Numbered from the stretch's first letter, positions 40,901 through 52,234 are shown. The stretch: 64,000 bases of DNA from Pseudomonas caspiana (GCF_002158995.1 NZ_LOHF01000004.1:88273-152272), one strand, 5' to 3'. Notes: generated by a model from the letters alone, not told the origin. Made by a program: numbers and translations.

Positions 40901-43900
40901 TGCGTGATTGCGCAGCCGTTCGCGAAGCCGTGGTGCTGGCCATCGACGGCTTGAGCGGTCAGCAACTGGTGGCGTGGATCGTGCCGCAGGCATTTGATGC
41001 TGCCGGGCAGGCCGCTCTGAGAGAGCGGATCAAGGAAGAGCTCAAGGAAACGCTGCCGGATTACATGGTGCCAGCGCACTTGCTGTTCATGGAACGCATG
41101 CCGCTGACCGTCAATGGCAAGCTGGATCGCAAGGCCCTGCCGGCACCTGACGCCAGTCTCGCTCAGCAAGATTATGTCGCGCCGCGTACCGAGCTGGAAC
41201 AGCGTCTGGTGACGATCTGGCAAGACGTGTTGCGTCTGGAGCGTGTCGGGCTGACCGACAACTTCTTCGAGCTGGGCGGCGATTCGATTGTCTCGATTCA
41301 GCTGGTGAGCCGGGCGCGGCAGGAGGGTATTCGTTTTACGCCCAAAGACCTGTTCGAATGTCAGACCGTCCAGGCTCTGGCTCAAACGGCCCGGCTGGGT
41401 GATGACACGCTGACCATCGATCAGGGCCCGGCAGCGGGTGACATGCCGTTGGTGCCGATCCAGCAATGGTTCTTCGAGCAGGATATCCCGGCCAGTCAGC
41501 ACTGGAACCAGTCCGTGCTGCTGGCGCCGCGTCTGGCGCTGGATGCCGATCTACTGGCGACGGCTCTGGTCGCGTTGGTCAACCATCACGACGCTTTACG
41601 CCTGGTGTTCGCGCCGTCCACTGGAACTGTCACGGGTACCTTTGGCGCCGTCCTTGAAGGCCCGTCCACTGAGATGTTGTGGACAGCGCAGGTGAGTGAT
41701 CCTGCGCAGTTGCAGCCCCTCTTCGAAAAAGCCCAACGCAGCCTTGATTTGCAAAACGGCCCGCTGTTGCGTGCGGTGCTGGCTGATCTGCCGGGAGCAG
41801 AACAGCGCTTGCTGCTGGTGATTCATCACCTGGTAGTAGATGGCGTGTCCTGGCGGATTCTATTTGAAGACCTGCAACGACTTTACAACCTCGCTCGCGA
41901 GAACGCGCCGGTGCAATTGTCGACGCGTACCAGCAGCCTCAAACGCTGGGCCGAGCGCCTGCAGGAACATGCGTTGACGGACGCGATGCAGCAACAGGTC
42001 AGCTATTGGCAAACGCAGTTGCAGGGTGTCCCGGCTGATCTCCCGGATGTGCGGCGTGAAGACGCGCAGCAGGTTCGTCATGCTGCCACCGTGCATTGCC
42101 GTCTCGATCAAGTGACGACCCGCCATCTTTTGCAGCAGGCTCCGGCCGCCTATCGAACTCAGGTCAATGATCTGCTGCTGACGGCGCTGGCTCGGGTGAT
42201 AGCGGGTTGGACCGGACGTGCCGATGTGTTGATCCAGCTGGAAGGGCATGGCCGTGAGGACCTGTTTGAGGACATCGACCTGACCCGCACCGTGGGCTGG
42301 TTCACCAGTCTGTTTGCCGTAAAGCTGACTGCGCATGCAGAGCTGCCGGCGTCCATCAAGGGCATCAAGGAACAGCTGCGCGCGGTGCCTCAGCGCGGGC
42401 TTGGGCTGGGCGTGTTGCGTTACTTGGGTGATCAGCAGACCCGCAAGGCGTTGCAAGGCCTGGCGACGCCCCGGATCACCTTCAACTACCTCGGTCAGTT
42501 CGATGGCAGCTTTGACGAGAGTGACAGCCTGTTCAGGCCAGTCTCGGAAAACAAAGGGATTGAGCGCGATGAATCGGCACCGCTGGATAACTGGCTGACC
42601 ATCAACGGGCAGGTTTACAACGACACCCTTGAACTGGGCTGGACCTTCAGCGAGCAGATGTTCGACACCGGGTTGATTCAGCGCCTGGCTGACGAGTTCT
42701 GCGTGGAGCTGCGCGAGGTGGTCGAGCACTGTGTCGAACGTCCGCTTCAGGCATTTACGCCAAGCGATTTCCCGCTGACACGCCTGACCCAGACTCAGCT
42801 TGATTCGTTGCCAGTCCCGCTGGCGGCAGTCGAGGATATCTACCCACTGTCGCCGATGCAGAGCGGGATGTTGTTCCACACCCTAGAAATGCCGGGTGAA
42901 GCGTTCTACATCAGCCAGGTCAATGTGGCCGTTGATGGTCTCGACGCGCAGCGCTTTGTTGCCGCTTGGAACACTGTCATCGAGCGACATGAAATCCTGC
43001 GCACGGGGTTCTGGGCTGCAAGCAATCTGGCAGAACCGGTACAACTGGTGTACCGCAGCGCACAGTTGCACGTACGGCAACTGGACTGGCGCGAACACAA
43101 TCACCTTGAGTCGGATCTCCAGGCGCTGGCCGCCGACGACTGTGACCAGGGCTTTGATCTGCTCGCTGCGCCGTTGATACGGCTGACACTGGTTCATCTG
43201 GCCGGGCAGCGTCACCAGTTGATCTGGACCAGCCACCATATCCTGATGGATGGCTGGTCCAGCTCGCGTCTGCTGGGTGAGGTTTTCCAGTGTTATGCCG
43301 GGCATGAATCAGGTCCGCGCATCGGCCGCTATCGCGATTACATCGCGTGGCTGCAGGCTCAACCTGAACAGTTGCTGGAAACGTTCTGGAAGGCTCATGT
43401 TCAGGCGCTGGAAGGGCCGACGCAACTGGCGACTTCGGTCTATCCGCGGCCTGACGCCTCACTCAGTGGTCATGCTGCGCACTATCTGCGTTGGGACAAA
43501 GCGGCGACTGATCATCTGCGCGAGCGGGCCCAGGCCTTGCGCGTGACACCCAATACGCTGGTTCAGGGCGCCTGGCTGTTGCTGTTGCAGCGCTTTACCG
43601 GCCAGGCATCGGTGTGTTTTGGCGCGACGGTTGCCGGACGTCCGGCGGCGGTGAGCGGTTGCAATGAAATGCTCGGGTTGTTCATTAACACCTTGCCTAT
43701 CGTTCAGGCGCCTGAGCCAGAGCAGCGTGTGGACCAATGGCTGGCGCAACTTCAAGCATTCAACCTCGAAGTGCGTGACCACGAGCATGCATCGCTGGCG
43801 GATGTGCAGCGCTGGTCGGGCCATGGCGGTCGACCGTTGTTCGACAGCATTGTCGTGTTCGAGAACTTCCCGGTGGATGAGCGGCTGCGCGACACCGACA

Positions 43901-46743
43901 GCCATCAACTGAAGTTTGGCGAGTTGAGCACCCGCGATGTGACCAACTACGCCATGGACCTGGCGGTAGAGCTGGCGCAGACCCTGCAAATCGAGTTCCT
44001 GTACTTGCGTAACAGCTTCACCGATGAAGGCGCGGCTCAGGTCATGGCCTGTTTCGAGACCCTGTTGAATGCCTTGCTGGACCAACCGCAAGCGACCCTC
44101 GGCAGTCTGTGCATGGTTGACGCTGAAGACGGCTTGATCAGTCAGCAGGGTGTCGGTTCGAAACAGACAGACAGCGATTCGCTGCCTGCATTGATTGCCA
44201 ATCTTGCGCAGATTGACCCGCAAGCGGTGGCCGTTGTCTGCGGTGATGAAGCACTGACGCGTGGGCAGTTGGAGCTGCGTGTCAACCAGCTCGCTCACGC
44301 CTTGACGGCGTCAGGTGTGGGGCCACAGTCGGTGATCGGAGTCGGTCTGGAGCGTTCTGTGCAGACCATCATTGCGCTGTATGCAGCCCTTAAAGTCGGC
44401 GCTGCTTACGTGCCGATGGACATCGACTACCCGCGAGATCGTCTGGAATGGATCATCGAAGATTCAGGCATGCAGGTCTTGCTGACCCACAGTGCATTGA
44501 GCAACCGTTTACCGTGTCCGCCAACTGTCACGCGGATGAACCTGGACGAGCTGGACAGCCTCAGTTTACCGGTTGATTACCCGATGACTGCCGTCAGCGA
44601 GCAGGAACTGGCGTACTTGATTTATACCTCTGGCTCAACCGGCAAACCCAAGGGTGTTGCCGTGGCGCGTGGCCCATTGCGTGTGCATTGTCAGGCGATT
44701 GCCGAACGCTATGAAATGGATGCCGATACCCGCGAGTTGCTGTTCATGTCCTTCGCGTTTGACGGTGCTCAGGAACGCTGGTTGTCGACGTTGATCAGCG
44801 GAGGTCGTCTGGTGGTCCGGGACAACACGCTGTGGACGCCTGAGCAGACGTATGACGCCTTGCACAGCCATGCGATCACCATTGCCTGTTTCCCGCCGGC
44901 CTATCTGCAGCAACTGGCCGAACATGCTCAGGCACACGGCAATCCACCTCCGGTCAGTATCTATTGCTTCGGGGGGGATGCGGTGGCGGATGCCAGTTTT
45001 GAGCTGGTCAAGTCTGCGCTCAAACCACGCTACATCACCAACGGCTACGGCCCCACTGAAACCGTGGTCACGCCGCTGCTCTGGAAGGCTGGCGTCGATG
45101 CTCGCTGCGAGGCGGCTTACGCGCCGATCGGCACAGCTGTCGGGCCTCGTTCGTTGTACGTGCTGGATGCGCAACTCAATCGTGTTCCTGCGGGGGTGGC
45201 TGGCGAGTTGTACATTGGGGGCGATGAGCTTGCTCGTGGTTACTACCGTCGTCCTGGATTGACCGCCGAGCGCTTTGTGGCGGACCCGTTCAGCCATACA
45301 GGAGGCCGCTTGTACCGCACCGGTGATCGGGTGCGGCAGCGAGCTGACGGCGTGTTTGAATACCTTGGGCGCCTGGACAATCAGGTGAAGATCCGTGGCT
45401 TCAGGATCGAACTCGGTGAAGTCGAAGCTTGTCTGCGTGAGGCGCCGTCAGTACGCGACGCAGTGGTCATCGCCCGTGACATTGCAGGTGGCAAGCAATT
45501 GGTCGGTTATGTAGTTGCACCGTCGCAAGCCGGGCTGGCCGAACAACTACGCGCCCGCTTGCAAGAGCGTCTGCCGGACTATATGGTGCCCGCTCACCTG
45601 ATGTTGCTGGATCGTCTGCCCCTGAACCCTAACGGCAAGGTGGATCGTCTCTCGCTCCCCGAGCCTGAGTTCCAGGGCAGCCAATACGTGGCGCCGCGTA
45701 ATGCACTGGAAAAACATCTGGCCGAGGTCTGGCAGCAAGTACTTGAAGTGCCTCAGGTCGGTGTGACTGACAACTTCTTCGAACTGGGGGGCGACTCCCT
45801 GCGCACGCTCAAAGTGTTAAGCAAAGTCAGGGCATTGCAGTTGCCGGATTTCGAGCTGAAATTGCGTGACATGATGAGCAGGCCGACCATTGCCGAATTG
45901 TCCGGGTATCAGGCTCAAACCGAGCTGGACCCCGTCCTGCTATTGAATGCTGCATCGGCAAGTGTTCCCGCGTTGTTCTGTATTCATGCGGGTTACGGCA
46001 CGGTGTTCGACTATGACGCATTGGCGCGGCGTCTTGATGGCAAGTGTCGAGTGTATGGCGTGCAGTGCCGCATGCTGCTCGACCGCGACTGGCAGGATAC
46101 TTCGCTGCAGTCCATGGCCATCGATTACGCCCAGTACATTCGCCAGAAACAGGCGCACGGTCCTTACAAACTGGCCGGCTGGTCATTGGGCGGGGCGTTG
46201 GCAGTGCTTGTGGCTCAGGAGCTTGAAAGTCAAGGGCAAGCGGTACACTTTGTGGGCTTGATCGACAGCTTCATCCCGAGTGCTGAACGCGAGCCTTTGA
46301 TTGACTCGCAGCACGAGTGGTCGGGCTTCCTGACGTCCGTACTGGGTCAGGCACCTGCGCAAGTCTTGCCGTTACCGAGCGATCTGCACCGGGAGCAGTT
46401 GGCAGCGATCATTCAGCAAGCTCGCGGCGATTGTGCCAGCCGCGACACGGCCAGCGCTTATGCGGCGTTCGATGCAGATGATTTGGCGCAAACCTTCCTG
46501 GTTGGCATGCACCTGGCTGAGCTGTCGGGGCAGGCAGAAGCTCTGCCGCCAGTGAGTGCCACCGTTCACTGCTGGTGGGCGCAGGGAACTGACATGCAAA
46601 TGCGCGATGCTTTCGAGCAGACATTGATCGACAAGGGGCATAGCACGTCAGTCGCTGCTGACCATAACGGGATCGTGAGCCATGGGGATTTTCTCCAGAC
46701 CTTTCTGACGACCTTGGAATCGGTGCCACAGATGGAGACTTAA
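28993..46743 (+). CDS. pvdD: Pyoverdine side-chain non-ribosomal peptide synthetase, four modules with terminal thioesterase (PvdD-like)
   Basis: A 5916-residue synthetase. It has three C-A-T-E modules and one C-A-T-TE module, with approximate borders C1 45, E1 1110, C2 1580, E2 2630, C3 3090, E3 4145, C4 4610 and TE 5650. Carrier motifs GGDS fit epimerase-linked carriers, and the C domains after E start LAPMQQGM as D-accepting types do. A codes by eye are DGEACGGVTK (modules 1 and 4, hydroxyornithine-type) and DFWNVGMVHK (modules 2 and 3, Thr). The chain would be D-OHOrn, D-aThr, D-aThr, OHOrn. The TE has GWSLGG (Ser5731) and a late DHNGIVSHGDF histidine; it releases the finished ferribactin peptide. 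GGAGG at 28984-28988 suits the second ATG (28996) as well as the first. Confidence 0.92.
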
Positions 46744-46772
46744 CACGCTCGCACCGGCTTTATTCCATTTCG

Positions 46773-46863
46773 GTGGGACCGGGTTTAGCCGGGAAGAGGG
46801 CGGTACAGTCACTGAAGACCAGTCGTCAGTGACAAAGTCTTCCCGGCTAAAGCCGGTCCCACT
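46773..46863. repeat. Long hairpin after the synthetase genes
   Basis: GTGGGACCGGGTTTAGCCGG opens the element and GCCGGTCCCACTGG closes it. The inner TCACTGAAGACCAGTCGTCAG segment can also fold. It starts 30 bp after the NRPS stop and may end or attenuate transcription before the hydrolase gene. It is a third REP-like family in this window. Confidence 0.7.
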
Positions 46864-46920
46864 GGAAAGCCCCGCCAGCAGGGCTTTGTCGAGACTTCAT
46901 TTTTATTCAAAGGATTTTTC

Positions 46921-47880
46921 ATGCCAGTACATCCTGATCTAGCAGCCTTTCTGGAAATGGCGGAGTTTGGTCGCTTGAGTGGCAGCAGCAAGCCGCTGCA
47001 TGAGCTGACGCCGGTTGAGGCACGCGAGACGTTTGAACTCACCTCTGAGTTGTTCCAGACGTCCTTGCCTGAAGGTGTTCAGGCGCAGGCGCTTCAACTG
47101 CCCGCACGCCAGGGCAGTACCCTGTCTGCCCGGCTTTACCGCAAGCCCTGCAATGAACCTGACGGTCAACCGGTTTTGCTGTTCTTTCACGGCGGGGGCT
47201 ATGTGGTGGGCAGCTTGCAAACCCATGATTCAGTCTGTGCACAACTGGCCGCCGCATCCGGTTGGGCTGTGCTTGCGGCTGATTATCGACTGGCGCCGGA
47301 GCATATTTTTCCCGCCGCCTTCGAAGACGCTGAAGATGCCGTGAATGCGATTCCGGCGCTGGCCAGGGACTTCGCTCTGAATGCCGCTCGCGTCGTGTTT
47401 GCGGGCGACAGTGTAGGCGCCAGTCTTGCTGCCTCGCTAGCGATTCAGGCGGTACGTCAAGACAGCCCGTTGACGGTTAAGCCTGTCGCACAGCTGCTGT
47501 TTTATCCGGTGGCTGACATGAGTCGCGAGCAGCAATCGCATCGCACGTATGCCGAAGGGTATTTGCTGGAAAGCCTGACTTTGCAGTGGTTCTATCGTCA
47601 GTACTGCCCCGACCCGGCGAGCCGTCTGGATTGGCGTGCTTCTCCCTTGTTGGCGCGGGACATTGCAGGCGTCGCCCCGGCGTATGTAAGCCTGGCAGAG
47701 TTCGATCCGCTTTATGACGAAGGTGTGTTGTTTGCCGAGCATCTCAAGGAACACGGCGTACCGGTGCATCTGGAGACAGAGCCTGGACTGACCCATGACT
47801 TCTTGCGCATGACGGAGATGGTCGCGACGGTGCCGCAGATTTATCGCAGAGTGGGGCAGTGGTTGCAGTTGCAGGGGTGA
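46921..47880 (+). CDS. Alpha/beta hydrolase of the hormone-sensitive-lipase family
   Basis: A 319-residue esterase-type enzyme. It has the oxyanion motif FFHGGGYVVGS, the nucleophile elbow FAGDSVGASLAAS, the acid region EFDPLYDEG and the histidine GLTHDFLRM, giving a complete Ser-Asp-His triad. No signal peptide is seen, so it is probably cytoplasmic. It lies between the TE-containing synthetase and fpvA, where PAO1 has no such gene. AAAGGA precedes the ATG by eight bases. Candidate roles are editing (removal of stalled or misformed peptide), succinyl/ester trimming of the chromophore side chain, or ferri-siderophore breakdown. None is shown by the sequence. Confidence 0.88.
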   Translation: MPVHPDLAAFLEMAEFGRLSGSSKPLHELTPVEARETFELTSELFQTSLPEGVQAQALQLPARQGSTLSARLYRKPCNEPDGQPVLLFFHGGGYVVGSLQTHDSVCAQLAAASGWAVLAADYRLAPEHIFPAAFEDAEDAVNAIPALARDFALNAARVVFAGDSVGASLAASLAIQAVRQDSPLTVKPVAQLLFYPVADMSREQQSHRTYAEGYLLESLTLQWFYRQYCPDPASRLDWRASPLLARDIAGVAPAYVSLAEFDPLYDEGVLFAEHLKEHGVPVHLETEPGLTHDFLRMTEMVATVPQIYRRVGQWLQLQG

Positions 47881-47915
47881 TTGACCGTTCGGCAATCAAC
47901 AAAAGCTGAAGCATT

Positions 47916-47953
47916 AAAAAACCTGGCGCGGTTACCCGGCCAGGTTTTTTTAT
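47916..47953. terminator. Bidirectional terminator between the hydrolase gene and fpvA
   Basis: AAAAAACCTGGC, a CGCGGTTACCCG loop and GCCAGGTTTTTTT form a stem with an A-run before and a T-run after. It serves both convergent genes. Confidence 0.9.
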
Positions 47954-47968
47954 GAGGGGCAGTTTTGC

Positions 47969-50455
47969 TTAGAAACGATACTTGGTCGTGACCATCACGT
48001 TGCGCGGGTCACCGTAGTAACCGCCAAGAAAGGTTTCATCCAGAGAGCTGAGGTATTTTTTGTCAAACAGGTTGTTGACGTTCACCAGCGTTGAAAGGTT
48101 GTCAGTGAACTCGTAACGCGCCATCAGGTTGAATACCGCGAAATCATCCTGTTTGGCCTTGACCGTGGTAGTGCCGCCCAACCCAAAAGGGGTCGCGCTG
48201 AAGTGCATACCGCTTTGCCAGTTTACGCCGCCCCCAATGGTCAGGTGATCCAGTTCACCCGGCATGCGATAGGTAGTCCAGAACTTCGCCAGTTCAGCAG
48301 GGGCAACGGTATTTATCCGGTCGCCGTCTGCATTCTTGGTGACGGCGTGGGTGTAACTTGCAGCGACTTTCCAGCCGGGCAGAATCTCACCATTGATCTC
48401 CGCATCGAAACCACGAGTCTTGGCGCCCTGAACCGGTACATATGCTCGCTCTCTGATCGTACCAGCCACAATCTGGCCAGGATCGAGTTCGGCCAGGTTG
48501 TCCTGCTTGGTCAGGAACACGTCGAAACTGGTAGTAACCTTGCCATCGAGAAATTCGCTTTTCAGGCCGAGTTCATAGGCGTCGCCAGTGCGCGGCTCCA
48601 GAGGTTTGCCACTCCGGTCACGCGAGCTTTGAGGGCGGAAGATACTGGTGTAGCTGGCATAGACCGAGTGCTGATCGGTCAGGTCATAGACGATACCGGC
48701 GTACGGCGTGACTTCTCCAGTTTCCTGATACTTGGTGTTTGTGCTTCGGGAAGAGTTCGCTGGATCCCGGTAATGGACATAGCTGTCATATTTGTAGTCG
48801 CTTGTGCGCGCGCCCAGAATAATTGACAGATCATCAGTGGGTCTGAGACGCACTGCCGCATAGCTACCCAACTGGCGAATTACGGTGTCGTTGTCAAACA
48901 GGATCTGGCCGTTTCCTTGAGGTTCGGCTGTGTAATTGTCCCAAGTGTAATAATTGATGAACCGGCCTTCTACTGACTCACCGGCGTTCGGATCGTTGTG
49001 GTCCTCGTACTTGGTGTAGGTCATACCTACAACCAGCTCGTGGTCGCGTCCGAACAACTGGAATGGGCCTTTGGCGTTAACGTCTATGCCCGTCTGTTTT
49101 TGCCAGCCAGTCGAGGAGCCACCATAGAGCTGCACACCTTCGCCCGTGGTTTCATTCAAGAAACCCCAGCTTGCGGATGCGAGTTTGGAGTCGCGTTTGC
49201 TGTACATCTGATTAACAGAAGCCTTCAACGACCAGTCGTTGGCTAATTGTTGTTCGAGCGAATAAAACACATTGAGTGTGTCTTGCTGACGGCTACTCCA
49301 GCGTGATGCCGGGTTGGTCGAGCGGGAAAAGTCAGTTTGGGTGCCTTGGCTGGTGAACAGCGGGAAACTGGCAAATGAAACTCCACGCGGGTCCTGTTTC
49401 TGATAGTCGTACCCGGCGGTCAGCAGGAGGCTGTCGGTGAGGTCGGCTTCGATGACTCCGTAGTAGACCTCTTTTTCGGTCTGGTAGTGATCGACGAAGC
49501 TGTTGCCCTGCTGGTATGCATTGACCATGCGTCCGCGAATGTTACCGGTTGGCGTCAGCGGGCCTGAGACGTCCATCTCCGTCCGGTATTGCTCCCAGGA
49601 ACCCAGGCCAGCGCTAACGTAGCCTTGGAATTTGTCGGTAGGCCGCTTGCGCACCAGGTTGATCGTACCCGACGGGTCACCGGCTCCTGTCAGCAGGCCG
49701 GTAGCGCCGCGCAGCACTTCTATGCGGTCGTAGATCGCCATATCTGAAAGGCTTTGCGGCGTCGCACTGGTGGACACTACCAGCGTAGTGGGCACGCCAT
49801 CGTACTGGTAGCTGTCGATGCCGTAACCGCGAGAGAAGATGTTTACCCGCTCCGAGTCCAGAGGTTGCAGGGAAATCCCCGGGGTCTGCTCCAGCACTTT
49901 GGCCAGGCTATTCAGGTTCTGGTCATCCAGTCGCTGACGAGTGATGACGCTGACGGTCTGCGGCGTTTCGCGCAATGATAGATTCAGACGTGTTGCTGTG
50001 TTGGTTGCACCTGTGGTGTAAGACCCGGTCCCCTCGGTAGTCGCTCCCAGCCCCTTGCCGTCGATGTTGGTTGCCCCCAACTCCACCGACCCTGCACTGC
50101 CACGACCGGATACGGTCAGGGTATCGCCCTGCAGGCTGTACGCCAGGCCTGTGCCTTTAAGCAGAACGCCGATGGCCTCCCTGGGCTCATAGCGACCGCG
50201 CAGTGCTGTGCTGTTCAGGCTTTGCGTGTCGTCCGGGCTATAGAGCAGTTGCACGTTGGCTTGTTGACCAAAGGTCTGCAATGCGGAAGCCAGTGGCTGC
50301 GCAGGAATGTTGAAATCGATTTCCTGGGCACTGACCTGAGCCGACAGCGGAGCGATCATGGCCACGCCCATAGCCGCGCCCAACACGCGAGGCTGGAACA
50401 GGCGGCGCAGAGTGATGGCCCGGGTGAGGGGCGAGAGGCTGTGTAGTGCTGGCAT
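47969..50455 (-). CDS. fpvA: TonB-dependent ferripyoverdine receptor with signalling domain
   Basis: An 828-residue outer-membrane receptor. A signal peptide (to about residue 43, ending VSA) is followed by an STN signalling domain (IDFNIPAQPLASALQTFGQQANVQLLYSP, about 45-115). The plug domain (LRETPQTVSVITRQRLDDQ, then DRIEVLRGATGLLTGAGDPSGTINLV) and the 22-strand barrel follow; the barrel ends with phenylalanine. The STN domain is what talks to an anti-sigma factor such as FpvR, controlling PvdS and FpvI. The position next to pvdE matches PAO1. In its 123-bp upstream gap I see no TAAAT-N16-CGT box. There is only an AT-rich GGGAATTATTTG stretch that weakly resembles a Fur site, so FpvI-dependent expression is possible. 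Confidence 0.95.
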   Translation of the reverse strand: MPALHSLSPLTRAITLRRLFQPRVLGAAMGVAMIAPLSAQVSAQEIDFNIPAQPLASALQTFGQQANVQLLYSPDDTQSLNSTALRGRYEPREAIGVLLKGTGLAYSLQGDTLTVSGRGSAGSVELGATNIDGKGLGATTEGTGSYTTGATNTATRLNLSLRETPQTVSVITRQRLDDQNLNSLAKVLEQTPGISLQPLDSERVNIFSRGYGIDSYQYDGVPTTLVVSTSATPQSLSDMAIYDRIEVLRGATGLLTGAGDPSGTINLVRKRPTDKFQGYVSAGLGSWEQYRTEMDVSGPLTPTGNIRGRMVNAYQQGNSFVDHYQTEKEVYYGVIEADLTDSLLLTAGYDYQKQDPRGVSFASFPLFTSQGTQTDFSRSTNPASRWSSRQQDTLNVFYSLEQQLANDWSLKASVNQMYSKRDSKLASASWGFLNETTGEGVQLYGGSSTGWQKQTGIDVNAKGPFQLFGRDHELVVGMTYTKYEDHNDPNAGESVEGRFINYYTWDNYTAEPQGNGQILFDNDTVIRQLGSYAAVRLRPTDDLSIILGARTSDYKYDSYVHYRDPANSSRSTNTKYQETGEVTPYAGIVYDLTDQHSVYASYTSIFRPQSSRDRSGKPLEPRTGDAYELGLKSEFLDGKVTTSFDVFLTKQDNLAELDPGQIVAGTIRERAYVPVQGAKTRGFDAEINGEILPGWKVAASYTHAVTKNADGDRINTVAPAELAKFWTTYRMPGELDHLTIGGGVNWQSGMHFSATPFGLGGTTTVKAKQDDFAVFNLMARYEFTDNLSTLVNVNNLFDKKYLSSLDETFLGGYYGDPRNVMVTTKYRF

Positions 50456-50530
50456 CGTGGGCTCTTGCTCTTGAAGTTGTGTTGTAAACGGGAATTATTT
50501 GTATTGGCGACTATGAGACGTTGTACCCGA

Positions 50531-50561
50531 AAAAAACCGGAAAAGATTTTCCGGTTTTTTT
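50531..50561. terminator. Terminator downstream of pvdE
   Basis: AAAAAACCGGAAAA, loop GAT, TTTTCCGGTTTTTT is a near-perfect symmetric hairpin with T-runs on both strands. It ends pvdE transcription 18 bp after its stop and also lies upstream of the fpvA promoter region. Confidence 0.85.
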
Positions 50562-50578
50562 GCGCGATCAGTAAAAGC

Positions 50579-52234
50579 TCATGCCACCACTGATTCTGTC
50601 TCTGTGACCACGCTGCCTGCGCGCATGCGTACGATCTGGTCGGCGACATCGAAATACCGGTCGTCGTGGGAGATGACGATGATGGTTTTGCCCAGACGTT
50701 TGAGGTCCGGCAGCAGTTCGGTATAGAAAATGCGCCGGAACGTCGGGTCCTGATCAGCGGCCCACTCGTCGAACACTAGCACCGGGCGCTCTTCCAGCCA
50801 TGCGCTGACCAGTGCCAGACGTTTGCGCTGGCCGGTGGACAAGTCGGTGGTGGTGAACGCGCCATCGCGCACGCTGACTTTATGATCGATCTCAAGGCGT
50901 TTGAGGTAGCGGGTCGCATCTTCAGGAATCTGCGTGTCGCCCTGAATCACGTCATCAAACAGGTAATAGTCGGCAAAAATAGTGGTGAACAGTTGTCGGT
51001 AGTCGTCGCGGGTCTGTGCGTTCACTGCTTGCCCGTTGAGGGATATTTCCCCGGTCTGCGGTGCATACAGGCCCAGCAACAGCTTGATCAGTGTGGTCTT
51101 GCCGCAACCGTTTTCGCCGACAATAAAAGTGATATCGCCTTCTTTGATGCGCAGATTGACCGGGCCGAGCTGGAAAGGCTGGTTGCCTTCCACTGGAGGG
51201 AAACTGTAGCTGACGTTGTTGAGTTCCAGGCTGTGCACCGCAGTGGTGGTGCTGCCTTGATCGCTTAGCAGCAGGTGCGGCTCGGGTGAAGAAAACTGTC
51301 GGGACAGTTCAGCGATGCGGCGAAACGCAATTTGTGCGCGGCTGATGATCGGCAGGGTGCCGATCAGGTGTTCCAGCGGGCCTTTCATGTACAGCAGCAC
51401 CAGCACAAAACCGCTCATGACCGCTTTGTCGCCGCTTGGCCAGACCGATTGCAGGGCCAGTGCCAGACCGATCACCACGAAGAACAGCATCGAGCCGAAG
51501 GACTTGGCAATGACGAAGGTGTTGATCGAGCGAATTTGCGTGTCGCGGATGTTCCCGGCCGTTTCCTGTATGCCATGGGTGAACATGCGATGGCGGCGCG
51601 GGCGATGGATGCGTAATTCCTTGGCGCCTTCGGCAATTGCGTTGTAGTGCCGTTGCAGTTCATCTTCACCGGCACGTGCCGTTTCAAAACCGGCAATGCC
51701 TTTGCCCCGTGCGATGAATTGCACCACGGTGCCGATCACAATCGCCACCAGCATGATCAGGAACATCGGCCAGGACAGCATCGCCAGATAACCCAGGCAA
51801 CCGAGGGTTACCGAGAACGAAATAGCCAGTGGCGCAAAGGCGAAGGCGAAATCGCTGATGGTGTCGACGTCATGGGTCAATACCGGGATCAGGCGATGGC
51901 TACGATAGCGCTCGATCTGGTCGATGGGCGCCGAGAGCACTTTCTCGCCCAGTTCTTTACGCAGCGTGGCGATGATGTGTTGCCCGACATAGTTGGTGCC
52001 CATGTCGGAGCAAATCGAGCTGAACAAAGCCAGCAAGCAAAGCCCGGCAAAGCCCAGCACCACGCCTTGAGTCAAACCGGCATCAGAATGCAGGGCGTTG
52101 TTGATGGTCGCCAGCAAGGCCGTCACCGACAGGCCGCCGACAATACCCAGTGCGGTGGAGAGCGTTACCAGTGGCCAGAAGGGTTTGAGCAGGCCGAGCA
52201 ATTCGCGCAAGGCGCTGCGAGGTTGGCTGGACAT
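50579..52234 (-). CDS. pvdE: Pyoverdine precursor ABC exporter PvdE
   Basis: A 551-residue fused permease-ATPase of the cyclic-peptide exporter family. It moves acylated ferribactin from cytoplasm to periplasm. The N-terminal half has six hydrophobic helices (LLKPFWPLVTLSTALGIVGG onward). The C-terminal half has Walker A (GENGCGKTT), the signature STGQRKRLALVSAWL and Walker B (PVLVFDEWAADQDP), with the tryptophan typical of PvdE/SyrD-type exporters. ATG at 52234 gives MSSQPRSALRELL with a GGAGA site; the longer upstream frame is not used. A consensus iron-starvation box lies 73 bp upstream. In PAO1 pvdF lies next to it, but here it is followed directly by fpvA and preceded by pvdO. Confidence 0.96.
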   Translation of the reverse strand: MSSQPRSALRELLGLLKPFWPLVTLSTALGIVGGLSVTALLATINNALHSDAGLTQGVVLGFAGLCLLALFSSICSDMGTNYVGQHIIATLRKELGEKVLSAPIDQIERYRSHRLIPVLTHDVDTISDFAFAFAPLAISFSVTLGCLGYLAMLSWPMFLIMLVAIVIGTVVQFIARGKGIAGFETARAGEDELQRHYNAIAEGAKELRIHRPRRHRMFTHGIQETAGNIRDTQIRSINTFVIAKSFGSMLFFVVIGLALALQSVWPSGDKAVMSGFVLVLLYMKGPLEHLIGTLPIISRAQIAFRRIAELSRQFSSPEPHLLLSDQGSTTTAVHSLELNNVSYSFPPVEGNQPFQLGPVNLRIKEGDITFIVGENGCGKTTLIKLLLGLYAPQTGEISLNGQAVNAQTRDDYRQLFTTIFADYYLFDDVIQGDTQIPEDATRYLKRLEIDHKVSVRDGAFTTTDLSTGQRKRLALVSAWLEERPVLVFDEWAADQDPTFRRIFYTELLPDLKRLGKTIIVISHDDRYFDVADQIVRMRAGSVVTETESVVA

